Part shown: positions 26,927 through 35,784 of the stretch, in pieces
How the letters are laid out: each line of letters opens with the position of its first letter
Numbering within the stretch: the stretch's first letter is position 1
Assembly (NCBI GenBank): GCA_964291465.2
Contig: OZ219943.1
Location: 1-64,000 of the forward strand
DNA length: 64,000 nucleotides
From: JAGWBJ01 sp964291465
GTDB taxonomy: Bacteria > Chloroflexota > Dehalococcoidia > Lucifugimonadales > JAGWBF01
Direction of reading: 5' to 3'
The notes under the pieces: model-generated
Database searches by the model: none
What the model was told of the DNA's origin: nothing
What the model saw: the letters and a program-made list of their open reading frames with translations, nothing else
Program-made: the position numbers and the translations under genes

Positions 26927-27667
26927 TCAGAACCCCAGGGAGCGCTCCTTCAAGCTGACGTAGCGACCGCCCGCCAGGATGACGTGGTCCAGCACCTCGA
27001 TTCCCAGCAGGTCCCCAGACTCCCTGATCTGCCGGGTGATGGCCACGTCCTCGGCGCTGGGGGTGGGGTCCTCGGATGGGTGGTTGTGCACGACGATGAT
27101 GCGCGGCGAGTTGTCCCGAACGGCGGGACGCAGCACCTCCGCCGGCCTGACGATGGAGGAGTTGACGTTGCCGATGTATATGTCGCTGACCCCGTTGACG
27201 TGGCTCTTGGTGTCGAGACGAAGGACTTTCAGGTGCTCCTGGTCCAGGAGGGCCATCTCGGCGCCAAGCAGGTTGTTCACGTCCTCCGGGCTGTGTATCA
27301 CGGGCCGGTCTTCGGGGTGCAGGGAGACCTGCCTGCGCCCCAGCTCCAGGGCCGCCTGGAGCTGGCATGCCTTAGCCTCGCTGATCCCCCTGATGTCGCA
27401 TAGCTCAGCGAAGGTGGCGCGGCCCAGGCCCCCCAGTCCGTCCAGGCCCCCGTTCTTGGAGAGCAGCCGGGTCGCCATGTTCAGGACGCTCTCGCCCACC
27501 ACTCCGGTGCGCAAGAGTATGGCGATGAGCTCGGCGGTGCTCAACGCCGCCGCACCGTAGTCCCGCAGGCGTTCCCGGGGCCGCTCGCCCAGGGGCAGGT
27601 CACGGATCATGGTGGTGTAAGCCGGTGACTCTACGGCGCCCTCACTCTGCCTCTGGTCTTGCACCAT
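26927..27667 (-). CDS. radC: RadC family JAB-domain protein
   Basis: The N-terminal helix-hairpin-helix part (GERPRERLRDYGAAALSTAELIAILLRTG) and the C-terminal MPN/JAB metalloprotease-like domain with HNHPSEDPTPSAEDV are both present. The JAB motif has the E...HxH...D pattern of a zinc site. Despite its name the role of RadC in repair is not established. The frame is open to 27730, inside hyuB; ATG 27667 is chosen because it lies 18 bases after the hyuB stop with a G-rich ribosome site. Confidence 0.88.
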   Translation of the reverse strand: MVQDQRQSEGAVESPAYTTMIRDLPLGERPRERLRDYGAAALSTAELIAILLRTGVVGESVLNMATRLLSKNGGLDGLGGLGRATFAELCDIRGISEAKACQLQAALELGRRQVSLHPEDRPVIHSPEDVNNLLGAEMALLDQEHLKVLRLDTKSHVNGVSDIYIGNVNSSIVRPAEVLRPAVRDNSPRIIVVHNHPSEDPTPSAEDVAITRQIRESGDLLGIEVLDHVILAGGRYVSLKERSLGF

Positions 27668-27687
27668 CGATTGCCCACCGCCGGCAT

Positions 27688-29712
27688 TCACTCCGCCGGG
27701 GCTTCCCTTCCGGCCAGGGGTCTGACCCATACCATCTCTTCGGGGCCCTCACTTGGGGCCCGCCCTTCCGCCGGGCCCATGGGGACGGAGTCCGCGGGGG
27801 CCCCGTCGTCGATGTCCACCCACGCCCGGAGGGCGGCCGCGTTGGTCGTGACCAGCTCCACGACGTCTCCCTGGTGCAGGTCCAGGTCGTCGGCAAGCTC
27901 CTTCTTCATCCGGGCCACTCGCCGGCCGGAGGCGAAGTCCTCTTCCTCGTCGTCCCTTCCCCTCAGGTACCTGCGGCGGCCGGCCAGGTCCGCCCTCAGC
28001 AGGTCAGTGGCTTCCAGGTCCACGGACCCGTCCCGGACCACCACGCCGTAGGCCGACCGGGCGTGGTCCTCGGTGATGTAGCCATTGGAGAGGTCGCGGA
28101 GCACCAGGTCCACCTCCCGGGTCAGCGGATCGCCGTATCCTGCACCGGTGGTCGTGACCTGTTCCACCAGGTCGCCGCGCTCCAGGGGGAAGCCGACGGT
28201 CTTGCCGTTCACCGACCGCAGGTCGAGACGCTGGCCGTTTCGCGTCACGTTGACCTGGTACACCGTCCCCGCGCCGGCCCCTCCGAACAGGCCGGTGGAG
28301 GGGTACACCGACGGCTCCAGGTTGGTGGTGAGCACGGCGCTCTCGCACATTATGCGAATGACCCGGCGCATTGCCAGGCCGCCCCGGCGCCGGCCGGGAC
28401 CCCCGCTGTTGGGGACCAGCTCCGTTGTCTCCAGTCTCAGGGGGTACTGGGTCTCGGCGACCTCGGCTGGGAAGATCCTCGGGAAATCGCTGCGCTCGTA
28501 CCCGGCCACCACGTTGTTCCCATCGTGCTCCTTGACCGCGCCGGTGCCCCCGATGTTGCTCTCGAAGTGGATGAACGACCGGCCCCGTTGGTCGTCCCAT
28601 CCCGCCAGCACCAGCATGGCGTAGATGGGGACGGCCCCGGCGATCACGCCGTCGGCGTAGGGGGACGCCAGGTCCTTCATCACGGCCTCGGTGGTGGCGT
28701 TGATGACGTTCATGGCGCCGCAGCAGGCGGCCGGGTACTCGGCCTGGAGCATGGAGCCGGGCCTGGTGATGACGGTGATGGGCCTGAAGGCTCCCGCGTT
28801 CACCGGAGAGTGGGGGTCCAGAGCGGCCTTGATGGCCACGAAGGCGCCGCTGCGGGCCGAGGCCAGCCCGCCGTTGATGGCGCCGGAGGTTTGAGGAGCG
28901 GACTCGGAGAAGTCCACCACGATGTTGTCTCCACGGACGGAGAGGCGCACGCGTATAAGCAGGGGCGCGCCGTCGTGGGGAGACTCCATGTAGGTCTCGT
29001 GGCTGTACTCACCGGGCTTGGCGCGGGAGATGGCCTCACGCATCCGCCTCTCCCCCCGGTCCAGGATGAGCTCGGAGCACCTCTCCACCACCTCGGGGCC
29101 GTACTTGCCGTAGGTCTCGGCCAGGCGCGTGTGGGCGAGGTTCGCCGCCCCGACCACCGCCATCAGGTCGCCCTCGAACTCCCGATGCTGGCGGACGTTG
29201 GCCAGGAGCAGGTCCATGGCCGCCCGGTTGGGCTCCCCCCGCTCGTACAGCTTGATGGGGGGTATGCGAGTGCCCTCCTGGTGCACCTCCGTGGCCTGTA
29301 TGGCGATGCTGCCGGGAGTCATGCCGCCGACGTCCAGGTAGTGCACGCGGACGGCGACCCAGGCCATCAGGCGGTCTCCCAGGAAGTAGGGATGCAGGGT
29401 CGCGGTGTCGTTCATGTGGGACCCCAGCACGTAGGGGTCGTTCATCATTATGACATCCCCCGGGTGGATGTCGTCCCCGAACTTCTCCTGGGCTGCCGTC
29501 ACCCCCAGGGCCGTCGGCAGGATGTGGGCCGGCAGGTCGTCGGAGATGGCCACTATCTCCCCCCGGGCGTTGAGCAGGGCGCAGGAGAAGTCGTGGGACT
29601 CGTAGATTATGGGGGAGAAGGCGGCGCGTCCGATGCTTGCCCGCATCTCCTGGATGAGGGTGATGAAGGCGTTCCGGACCACCTCGACGGTGATGGGGTC
29701 GACCTCTCTCAC
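27688..29712 (-). CDS. hyuB: Hydantoinase B / 5-oxoprolinase B-type subunit
   Basis: Typical N-terminus (DPITVEVVRNAFITLIQEMR) and the HyuB landmarks SHDFSCALLNARGEIVAISDDLPAH, GDVIMMNDPYVLGSHMND and HYLDVGGMTPGS, with Asp and His residues that bind metal in the family. At 674 residues it is longer than many HyuB because of a C-terminal extension of about 80 residues (RMKKELADDLDLHQGDVVELVT) that resembles a small beta domain. GTG 29712 overlaps the hyuA stop by four bases. With HyuA it opens hydantoin or oxoproline-type rings, or carboxylates acetone-like ketones; substrate not predictable. Confidence 0.9.
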   Translation of the reverse strand: MREVDPITVEVVRNAFITLIQEMRASIGRAAFSPIIYESHDFSCALLNARGEIVAISDDLPAHILPTALGVTAAQEKFGDDIHPGDVIMMNDPYVLGSHMNDTATLHPYFLGDRLMAWVAVRVHYLDVGGMTPGSIAIQATEVHQEGTRIPPIKLYERGEPNRAAMDLLLANVRQHREFEGDLMAVVGAANLAHTRLAETYGKYGPEVVERCSELILDRGERRMREAISRAKPGEYSHETYMESPHDGAPLLIRVRLSVRGDNIVVDFSESAPQTSGAINGGLASARSGAFVAIKAALDPHSPVNAGAFRPITVITRPGSMLQAEYPAACCGAMNVINATTEAVMKDLASPYADGVIAGAVPIYAMLVLAGWDDQRGRSFIHFESNIGGTGAVKEHDGNNVVAGYERSDFPRIFPAEVAETQYPLRLETTELVPNSGGPGRRRGGLAMRRVIRIMCESAVLTTNLEPSVYPSTGLFGGAGAGTVYQVNVTRNGQRLDLRSVNGKTVGFPLERGDLVEQVTTTGAGYGDPLTREVDLVLRDLSNGYITEDHARSAYGVVVRDGSVDLEATDLLRADLAGRRRYLRGRDDEEEDFASGRRVARMKKELADDLDLHQGDVVELVTTNAAALRAWVDIDDGAPADSVPMGPAEGRAPSEGPEEMVWVRPLAGREAPAE

Positions 29713-31763
29713 GCCTCACCTCCGGCCAGCAACAGGATGTTGCCGGCGGGGTCCACGCGCCCCCTCCAGCCCGGCGGTATCAGAGTAGTGGAGCCCATCT
29801 CCTCCACGATGGCGGGCGCCTCCAGCTCCATGCCCGCCAGGAGGCGCTCCCGGTCGTAGACGCGGGTGCTGGTCCACGCCCCGCGGAGGTGGACGTCCCG
29901 GGTCTCCTTCAATGCCACATGTGGCATTGCCGCATGGGGATCGGCTCCGCCCGATTCCACCGGCTGCACACGGAGCTTGCTCACCCTGCCGGTGGCCGTC
30001 GCACGCAGGTTGACGAGCTGGATGGGCAGCTCGTTTCGGGAGTAGGTGAACCTGTCCAGGTGGGCGTCGTGGAACCTCTGGGCCATGACCTGGACGTCGA
30101 ACTCATCCCTGGTCAGCCAGACGTTGAGCTCGTGCCCCTGGCCCACGTACCGCATGTCGGCGGAGTAGAGGAACGACATCCGGTCCTCGGGCATGCCCTC
30201 CCTGGAGAGCATGTCGCGCCCTTCCTGCTCCATGCTGTCCAGCAGGGCGTGGACCCGGTCCACGTCGGCCTCGTGCAAGATGGTCAGATAGGTCCGCACC
30301 AGCTCGTGCTTCAGGTCCGAGGTGAGGAGGCCCAACGCTGAGAGGTTGCCCGGGTGCGGGGGCACCACCACCGTCGAGATGCCCGTCTCTTCGGCCACCA
30401 GGCAGGCGTGCAGCGGCCCCGCCCCTCCGAAGGGGATGAGGGCGAAGTCCCGGGGGTCCTCGCCTATCTCTATGGAGATGGTGCGGATGGCGCTGACCAT
30501 GTTCGCCACGGCCACCTTGATGACACCGTCTGCGGCGTGGTAGACGTCCGGGACGCCAAGCTGGGACGCCAAGGTCTCCATCGCCGCCAGGGCCAGGTCG
30601 GGGTGCATCCTCATACGGTTGCCCAGGAGTGTAGAGCGGCCCAGGCGCTGGAGCACCAGGTTCGCGTCGGCCACCGTCGCCTCCCGGCCGCCCCGCCCGT
30701 AGCAGGCGGGCCCCGGCTCCGCCCCCGCGCTCCTGGGGCCGACCCGGAAGCTCCCGTCGGTATCCAGCCAGCCGATGCTGCCGCCACCTGCGCCTATGCT
30801 GTTGATGTCCAGCTGGGAGGTCTTCAGAGGCAGCCCTCCGACCACCCGGGCCGGGGACGCCGTGGGCCTGAGGTCCTTCAGCAGGCACACGTCCGTGCTG
30901 GTGCCGCCCATGTCGTAGGTGATTACGTTCTTCAGTCCCGCCGCCTCCGCCACGGCCACCGCGCCGCTCACGCCGGCGGCCGGGCCCGACAGTATGGTGA
31001 GCACGGGGAACTCCGCGGCCACCTCCGCCGACACCATGCCCGCGTTGGAGGTCATTATCTGCAGGTCGCCCCCGTAGCCGCGGCCATGGAGCCACTCCTG
31101 CATGCCGTTGAGGTACCGGCGCATCAGCGGGCCCAGGTAGGCGTTGAACACGGTGGTGGAGAACCGCTCGTATTCCCTGTACTCGGCCAGTACGTCGGAG
31201 GACAGGCAGAGGAAGGCCCCGGGGAGGTGCTCCCCCAACAGCTCCCCGATACGCCGTTCGTGCGCGCCGTTGGCGTAGGAATGCAGGGAGCAGATGGCCA
31301 CGGCGTCGACCTCGAGCTCCGCCAGACGCCGTCCGATCTTCTCGACTCCGTCCTCGTCCAGGGGGGCGTACACCTCTCCGGTGGCGTCCATGCGCTCCTG
31401 GACCTCGAACCGCAGCGGACGCGGCACCAGGGGAGGAGTGCGGACGAACTTGGGGTCGAAGAGGCCACCGGTGAGCCGTTGGCCGCGGCCGATCTCCAGG
31501 AGGTCCCCATAGCCGGCCGTGGTTACCAGGGCAGTCTTGGCTCCCCTGCGCTCGATGGCCGCGTTGGTGGCGACGGTGGTGCCGTGCACGACCCTCTGGA
31601 CCTGGGAGAACCGTGTGCCCACCGCCTCGACCCCTTCGGCAAAGCCCAAGGCTTGGTTCTGCGGCGTCGAGGGGACCTTGGCCACCTGGATGTCGCCCGT
31701 TTCCTGGTCGAAGAGGACTATGTCGGTGAAGGTGCCCCCGATGTCTACGCCGACGCTGCGCAT
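29709..31763 (-). CDS. hyuA: Hydantoinase A / 5-oxoprolinase A-type subunit
   Basis: The ASKHA-type ATPase signature VGVDIGGTFTDIVLFD is at the N-terminus, followed by VVHGTTVATNAAIERRGA, VITYDMGGTSTDVCLL and GAGGGSIGWLD, all standard for HyuA, which uses ATP to activate the substrate. A GTG at 31769 is in frame, but ATG 31763 is better spaced from GAGAGG. The gene lies 55 bases after the NHL gene that belongs to the DUF1800 pair. Length (684) is normal. Confidence 0.92.
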   Translation of the reverse strand: MRSVGVDIGGTFTDIVLFDQETGDIQVAKVPSTPQNQALGFAEGVEAVGTRFSQVQRVVHGTTVATNAAIERRGAKTALVTTAGYGDLLEIGRGQRLTGGLFDPKFVRTPPLVPRPLRFEVQERMDATGEVYAPLDEDGVEKIGRRLAELEVDAVAICSLHSYANGAHERRIGELLGEHLPGAFLCLSSDVLAEYREYERFSTTVFNAYLGPLMRRYLNGMQEWLHGRGYGGDLQIMTSNAGMVSAEVAAEFPVLTILSGPAAGVSGAVAVAEAAGLKNVITYDMGGTSTDVCLLKDLRPTASPARVVGGLPLKTSQLDINSIGAGGGSIGWLDTDGSFRVGPRSAGAEPGPACYGRGGREATVADANLVLQRLGRSTLLGNRMRMHPDLALAAMETLASQLGVPDVYHAADGVIKVAVANMVSAIRTISIEIGEDPRDFALIPFGGAGPLHACLVAEETGISTVVVPPHPGNLSALGLLTSDLKHELVRTYLTILHEADVDRVHALLDSMEQEGRDMLSREGMPEDRMSFLYSADMRYVGQGHELNVWLTRDEFDVQVMAQRFHDAHLDRFTYSRNELPIQLVNLRATATGRVSKLRVQPVESGGADPHAAMPHVALKETRDVHLRGAWTSTRVYDRERLLAGMELEAPAIVEEMGSTTLIPPGWRGRVDPAGNILLLAGGEA

Positions 31764-31818
31764 CGACACGTTCCTCTCCGGGGCTTGCGGCTATATCGGG
31801 GTTGGCCAGGCACGGGCG

Positions 31819-32841
31819 TCACGGGCCGGCGCCCTTCTGGTATATCTGGATTCGATGTCGCATGCTGTCCACGACATAGACCCTCCCCTGGCCGTCCACC
31901 CGGACCGAGGTGGGTCCCCAGAACAGCTTCTCGGTGCTGGCCGACCGGTGCCTGATGGAGCCTGAAGAGAGCCGGTCCGGGGGAGGCTCCATGTCCGCGG
32001 TCAGCCTTGCCCTGTACTCGTCCTGGTTGGCGGCGAACCACTCCTTGGCCCACTTGGACAGCCCGGACTCGCCGTAGAGCACGGCCTGGAACTCCCCCTC
32101 CGGGCCAAGCACCTGGACTCGCTCGTTTCCCCAGTCGGCTACATATACGTCGCCGTCCGCGTCGACGGTGACTCCCGCGGGCCGGGAGAACTCGCCGTCG
32201 CCCTGCCCGGGTCCTCCCCAGGTATTCAGATGGCGCCCGTCCGAGTCGAACTTCTGGACTCGGTCGTTGCGCCAATCGGCGACGTAGACGTTGCCGGCCC
32301 GGTCCACGTGGACGCCCCAGGGCACGTCGAGCTCCCCGTCGGCGCGTCCCGGCCTGCCCCAGCCGCCCAGGTACCGCCCGTCCTTGGTGTATCTCTGGAT
32401 GCGGCAGTTGAGGCCGTCGGCCACCAGCAGGTTGTCATCCTCGTCGAAGGCGATGCCGGCGGGCCGGTTGAAGTCTCCCTCGCCGGAGCCCTCGTTTCCC
32501 CAGGTGTCCAGCAGGTCCCCGTCGGGCGCGAACACCGACACCCGGTTGAGGGCCTCGTCGGAGACGTAGACGTTCCCATCTCCGTCCAGGGCGACGCCGG
32601 CGGGCCACATTATCTGCCCCTGTCCTGTGCCGCCGCCGCTCATCTCTCCCAGGTACTCCTCGTCCAGAGTGCACATGGTGACCCGCTTGCCGGGCCACTG
32701 GACCTCGGTGTCGAAGTTGCCCCGGCTCACCACGTACAGCACTCCGTCGCGTCCCAGGGCCAAGTCCACCGGGTGGCAGAACCCCAGGCCTCCCATGTTG
32801 GAGAAGAGGCCTATGGTGTGGCTGTACCGGTAGGTCAGCAA
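31819..32841 (-). CDS. NHL-repeat beta-propeller protein, paired with DUF1800 (copy 1)
   Basis: At least five NHL units are visible, each with a GDGDGNVYVSDEALNRVSVF-like strand pair and ending in x-W-G (GNEGSGEGDFNRPAGIAF, GRPGRADGELDVPWGVHV, GGPGQGDGEFSRPAGVTV). The YVADWRNDRVQKF motif is characteristic. It forms a six-bladed propeller used for binding proteins or RNA in other families. A frame runs back to 33156, but that part is the shadow of DUF1800; TTG 32841, overlapping the DUF1800 stop by seven bases, gives YRYSHTIGLF at the start, as in its paralog at 52469-53483. No signal peptide is seen. Confidence 0.8.
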   Translation of the reverse strand: MLTYRYSHTIGLFSNMGGLGFCHPVDLALGRDGVLYVVSRGNFDTEVQWPGKRVTMCTLDEEYLGEMSGGGTGQGQIMWPAGVALDGDGNVYVSDEALNRVSVFAPDGDLLDTWGNEGSGEGDFNRPAGIAFDEDDNLLVADGLNCRIQRYTKDGRYLGGWGRPGRADGELDVPWGVHVDRAGNVYVADWRNDRVQKFDSDGRHLNTWGGPGQGDGEFSRPAGVTVDADGDVYVADWGNERVQVLGPEGEFQAVLYGESGLSKWAKEWFAANQDEYRARLTADMEPPPDRLSSGSIRHRSASTEKLFWGPTSVRVDGQGRVYVVDSMRHRIQIYQKGAGP

Positions 32842-34268
32842 AGCTGGTATTCCCGGGTCGATACGATGAGCTGGAGGAGCCTCTTGACGGACTCCGCCGC
32901 GCGGCGGCTGTCTAGCTCGGAGTCGAACCTCACCTCGCCGGCGGCCCGTGCCTGCCCCACCAGCTCCCGGCGGGTGTCCTCGGAGACCCGCATGGGGCCC
33001 ACGAGGTCGAGGCACGCGTCCACCAACCCCTCGGGGGATGCCACTCCCATGGAGGCGATGCGGTCGACGATGGACCTCACTCCCGGCCGGTCCGGATCGG
33101 CCAGCTGCTCCACCGCGAAGTTGACCCGCTGGACAAGGGCGCCGCTGTTGATCCACTCGGCGCCGGTATGCCAGCCCTCGACGCTGGGAGGGTCGAGGAT
33201 TTCCTGGCCCATGAGCCCTATCTCGCTTGCCAGCTTCATGTCCTCCAAAGCGGGGAACCGGTGCCCGCCGACGAGGCGTACGGTGCCGACGACCACCTCC
33301 GTGGGGCTCTTGACCTTGGCGAAAGCGGCGTTCTTGAAGAAGTCGGAGTTGAACAGGACCCGCAGCATGGGGCGGATGTGGTAGTCGTTCTCGAAATAGG
33401 CCTGGACCAGGGTATCGATGGCCTGCGGGTCCCTGGGGGGAACGGTCTGCCAGGCGGGTACCTGGGGCTCGTCGGCGACGAAGAAGTTGTACAGGTGTCG
33501 GGACAGGAACCGGGCGGTGGCCGGTTGCCGGCAGATTATGTCAATGACGTCCTGGCCGTTGAAGGCCCCCCGCTGGCCGAGGAAGGCCTTCTCGCCGTCG
33601 TCGTGGTCCTCTTCCAGGTACTGGAACTGCCAGTCCAGCTTCCCGTAGGGGTGGTTGGTCATCATGTTGGTGCGGACGGTATGCAGCTCGGCGTTGTATA
33701 TGGTCCACCCGGTGAAGGCCCGGGACGCCTCGTACACGTCCTGCTCGCTGTAGTTGCCCACTCCCATGGAGAAGAGCTCCAGCAGCTCCCGGCCGTAGTT
33801 CTCGTTGGGCTCGTCCTTGTGGTTGTCCTTGTTGTCGAGCCAGAACAGCATGGCCGGGTCCTGGGACAGCTCCATCAGCATGGTGTGAAAGCTGCCCATC
33901 CCGAAGCGGCGGAACATCTCGATCTGCCTTAGGAGGACGACCGTCCGGGAGACCTTGGTGTACCCTGACGGGAGCAGCCCGTGCCAGAAGAGGGCCAGCT
34001 TCTCCTCCAAGGGCCGCCGGGTGTTGATCATGCGGTACAGCCAGTATGACTGGCCGCTGTCCTTGACCGGCATGTCGTTGGCGTCGGTGTGGTAGCGCCT
34101 GATGAGGTCCTCGTCGTCCAGCTCGGCGGGGGCGTCCTGGGGGTCCAGGAGCTGCTCCACCACCGCCTCGTACCCCTGGGCGACGTACCTCTCCAGCTCG
34201 TCCCTGGTGGCCCCGAAGCCGGCCCGGCGCATGAGATGGGCCATGAGCTCTATTTCCTGCTGGGACAT
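32835..34268 (-). CDS. DUF1800 family protein (copy 1)
   Basis: The 477-residue protein has the DUF1800 landmarks: AHLMRRAGFGATRDELER at the N-terminus, EKLALFWHGLLPSGYTKV, PNENYGRELLELFSMGVGNY and AFTGWTI, then DVIDIICRQPATARFLSRHLYNFFVAD and DPPSVEGWHTG. The family's function is unknown; in many bacteria it is paired with a DUF1501 protein, but here the partner is an NHL propeller. No signal peptide is visible, although DUF1800 proteins are often exported. A clear promoter lies at 34344-34373. A full-length paralog is at 53560-55000. Confidence 0.9.
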   Translation of the reverse strand: MSQQEIELMAHLMRRAGFGATRDELERYVAQGYEAVVEQLLDPQDAPAELDDEDLIRRYHTDANDMPVKDSGQSYWLYRMINTRRPLEEKLALFWHGLLPSGYTKVSRTVVLLRQIEMFRRFGMGSFHTMLMELSQDPAMLFWLDNKDNHKDEPNENYGRELLELFSMGVGNYSEQDVYEASRAFTGWTIYNAELHTVRTNMMTNHPYGKLDWQFQYLEEDHDDGEKAFLGQRGAFNGQDVIDIICRQPATARFLSRHLYNFFVADEPQVPAWQTVPPRDPQAIDTLVQAYFENDYHIRPMLRVLFNSDFFKNAAFAKVKSPTEVVVGTVRLVGGHRFPALEDMKLASEIGLMGQEILDPPSVEGWHTGAEWINSGALVQRVNFAVEQLADPDRPGVRSIVDRIASMGVASPEGLVDACLDLVGPMRVSEDTRRELVGQARAAGEVRFDSELDSRRAAESVKRLLQLIVSTREYQLC

Positions 34269-34343
34269 GATACAAGCCCCCCTTCACGCCGGACCGTGGC
34301 AAATACTAGCACATTGTAAAGTGTATCTACTGAATCGGGGCCG

Positions 34344-34373
34344 ATTGTAGTCGAGCTATCGATGTTTCGTCAA
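34344..34373 (-). promoter_or_regulatory. sigma70 promoter of the DUF1800-NHL-hyuA-hyuB-radC-rsmI run
   Basis: Minus-strand TTGACG (34373-34368), 18-base spacer, TACAAT (34349-34344). The spacer length is the same as at the promoter of the second DUF1800 gene (55082-55111). Confidence 0.65.
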
Positions 34374-34498
34374 GCGTTCCGGGCTGCCTGAGGACGGTCG
34401 GGCATGCCCTTAACCTGTATGGTACCATCGGCCCTGGCGGCCCGCATCAGGCCAGTGTCAACCCCATCGGTGATGACGGGTGATTCGGAGGACATCCC

Positions 34499-34936
34499 GT
34501 GAAGGTGTATACCATCGGGTTCACCAGGAAGTCCGCCTCCGACTTCTTCGAGCTGCTTCGCGCGTCGGGCGCTAGGCGGCTGGTGGACGTGCGGCTGAAC
34601 AACGTCTCCCAGCTGGCCGGCTTCACGAAGAAAGGCGATCTCGAATACCTGGTGGACAAGATATGCCGGATGAGATACGTCCATCTGCCGGAGCTGGCGC
34701 CCACCCAGGACCTGCTGCAGGACTATCGAAACGGCCGATGCGATTGGGCGACCTACGAGCGGCGGTTCCTCGCCCTCATGGACCAGAGGCGGGTCGGGAA
34801 GATGCCGATAAAGAGGACGGTCTCCAACGCATGCCTGCTGTGCAGCGAGGAGAGACCCGACCGGTGTCACCGCCGGCTGGTCGCCGAGTACCTCCAGAGC
34901 CACTGGGGCAACGTGGAGATCGTCCACTTGGGCTAG
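34499..34936 (+). CDS. DUF488 family protein
   Basis: The 145-residue protein begins VYTIGFTRKSASDFFELLRASGARRLVDVRL and ends with CLLCSEERPDRCHRRLVAEYL, the two conserved blocks of DUF488. The CxxC...C-H arrangement could bind metal, and the Arg/Asp-rich core has been compared with nuclease or phosphatase folds, but no activity is established. GTG 34499 follows GGAGGA at good spacing. It stands alone between divergent and convergent genes. Confidence 0.85.
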   Translation: MKVYTIGFTRKSASDFFELLRASGARRLVDVRLNNVSQLAGFTKKGDLEYLVDKICRMRYVHLPELAPTQDLLQDYRNGRCDWATYERRFLALMDQRRVGKMPIKRTVSNACLLCSEERPDRCHRRLVAEYLQSHWGNVEIVHLG

Positions 34937-34994
34937 GACACGTCCGTCGAAGACACCACGTCCCCCGGAGTCTCCGCCAGTCGCCCGCCGGAGG

Positions 34995-35519
34995 CTAACA
35001 GGACCAGAGGCCCACCCCGCTGGTGCGGACCAGAGCCTCCGAGGCCAGGTAGTCCCTCTTGAGGCTGCCGGTCCCCTCGAAGTAGGCCCGGGCCAGACCC
35101 TGCTCCACCAGTATCGTTCCGAAGTCCCGCCCGTCGACCTCCACGTAGGCCAGCAGCGCCCCGGACTCGTCCCGCTCGCCGACCGCTGGGTCCTGGACCA
35201 GGGTGACGTCCCTCCCGGCCATGCTGGCCTCGGCAAACTCCATTGCCAGCTCTCCCCAGTCCTTGAGGCAGTCCCGGTCGGCGATGTCCCCGTACTCGGG
35301 CAGGGTGCTCCCCGGGGAGGTGTCGGGGACATCGACGCCGAGCAGCCGGACCCGGTCGGCAGCGCCGTCCGGGAAGAGGACGTCGAAGGCGTCGCCCTCC
35401 ACCACTCTCGTGACCTGCACGCCCTCCTCGGGCGCGGCCGTCGGCGGAGGCTCGCCGCTCTCCCCACCCCCGCAGGCTGCAGCCGCCAGCAGCAGCACTG
35501 CGGCCCACCTACCCTTCAT
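34995..35519 (-). CDS. Thermonuclease-like (SNase) lipoprotein
   Basis: A lipoprotein signal peptide ends in LLLAAAAC, so Cys16 is probably lipid-modified and the protein anchored outside the membrane. The mature part is an SNase/thermonuclease domain with VTRVVEGDAFDVLFPDGA and VRLLGVDVPD, where the Arg and Asp residues align with the calcium and catalytic residues of staphylococcal nuclease, and EQGLARAYFEG near the end. Some residues of the central Glu/Arg set are hard to place. A role in degrading external DNA is plausible. Confidence 0.8.
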   Translation of the reverse strand: MKGRWAAVLLLAAAACGGGESGEPPPTAAPEEGVQVTRVVEGDAFDVLFPDGAADRVRLLGVDVPDTSPGSTLPEYGDIADRDCLKDWGELAMEFAEASMAGRDVTLVQDPAVGERDESGALLAYVEVDGRDFGTILVEQGLARAYFEGTGSLKRDYLASEALVRTSGVGLWSC

Positions 35520-35700
35520 CGGTCCTGGATCTGGGCATCGGGCGGCATGGAGGGCGACGTCCCGGCATCGTATGGCTTCCCCTGAGGTAGAACGCTCGCA
35601 TGGAATCGTGCTCCGGGGCTACGGCGACGACCGTAGTGAGCTTGCCTGGATTGGCTCCCAGTCTAGTGCGCCCGAGACGGCCAGTCAACGCCACTGGAGT

Positions 35701-35723
35701 CCCCTCTCCCCGCGGGAGAGGGG
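35701..35723. repeat. perfect 10-bp hairpin (REP-like intergenic repeat)
   Basis: CCCCTCTCCC (35701-35710), loop CGC, GGGAGAGGGG (35714-35723), followed by CTGGGGTGAG. Sequences of this kind recur between genes in many bacterial genomes; whether it is repeated in this genome cannot be seen here. It lies just before the promoter of the hydrolase/MsrB gene. Confidence 0.65.
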
Positions 35724-35737
35724 CTGGGGTGAGCGCG

Positions 35738-35746
35738 TGTTATACT
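35738..35746 (+). promoter_or_regulatory. extended -10 promoter of the hydrolase/MsrB gene
   Basis: TG-T-TATACT, giving a transcript start near 35753 and a leader of about 32 bases that contains GGAGG before ATG 35785. Confidence 0.5.
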
Positions 35747-35784
35747 GGCCTTGGACCACCCCATCTAATCGTCGGAGGCTAGGC

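Noticed and set aside
30354..31955. A 533-codon plus-strand frame over hyuA
   Set aside because: Antisense shadow of hyuA; no ribosome site and no recognisable domain.
32842..33156. Extension of the first NHL frame upstream of 32841
   Set aside because: This part is the second-frame shadow of DUF1800, composed of Arg/Gly/Pro runs.
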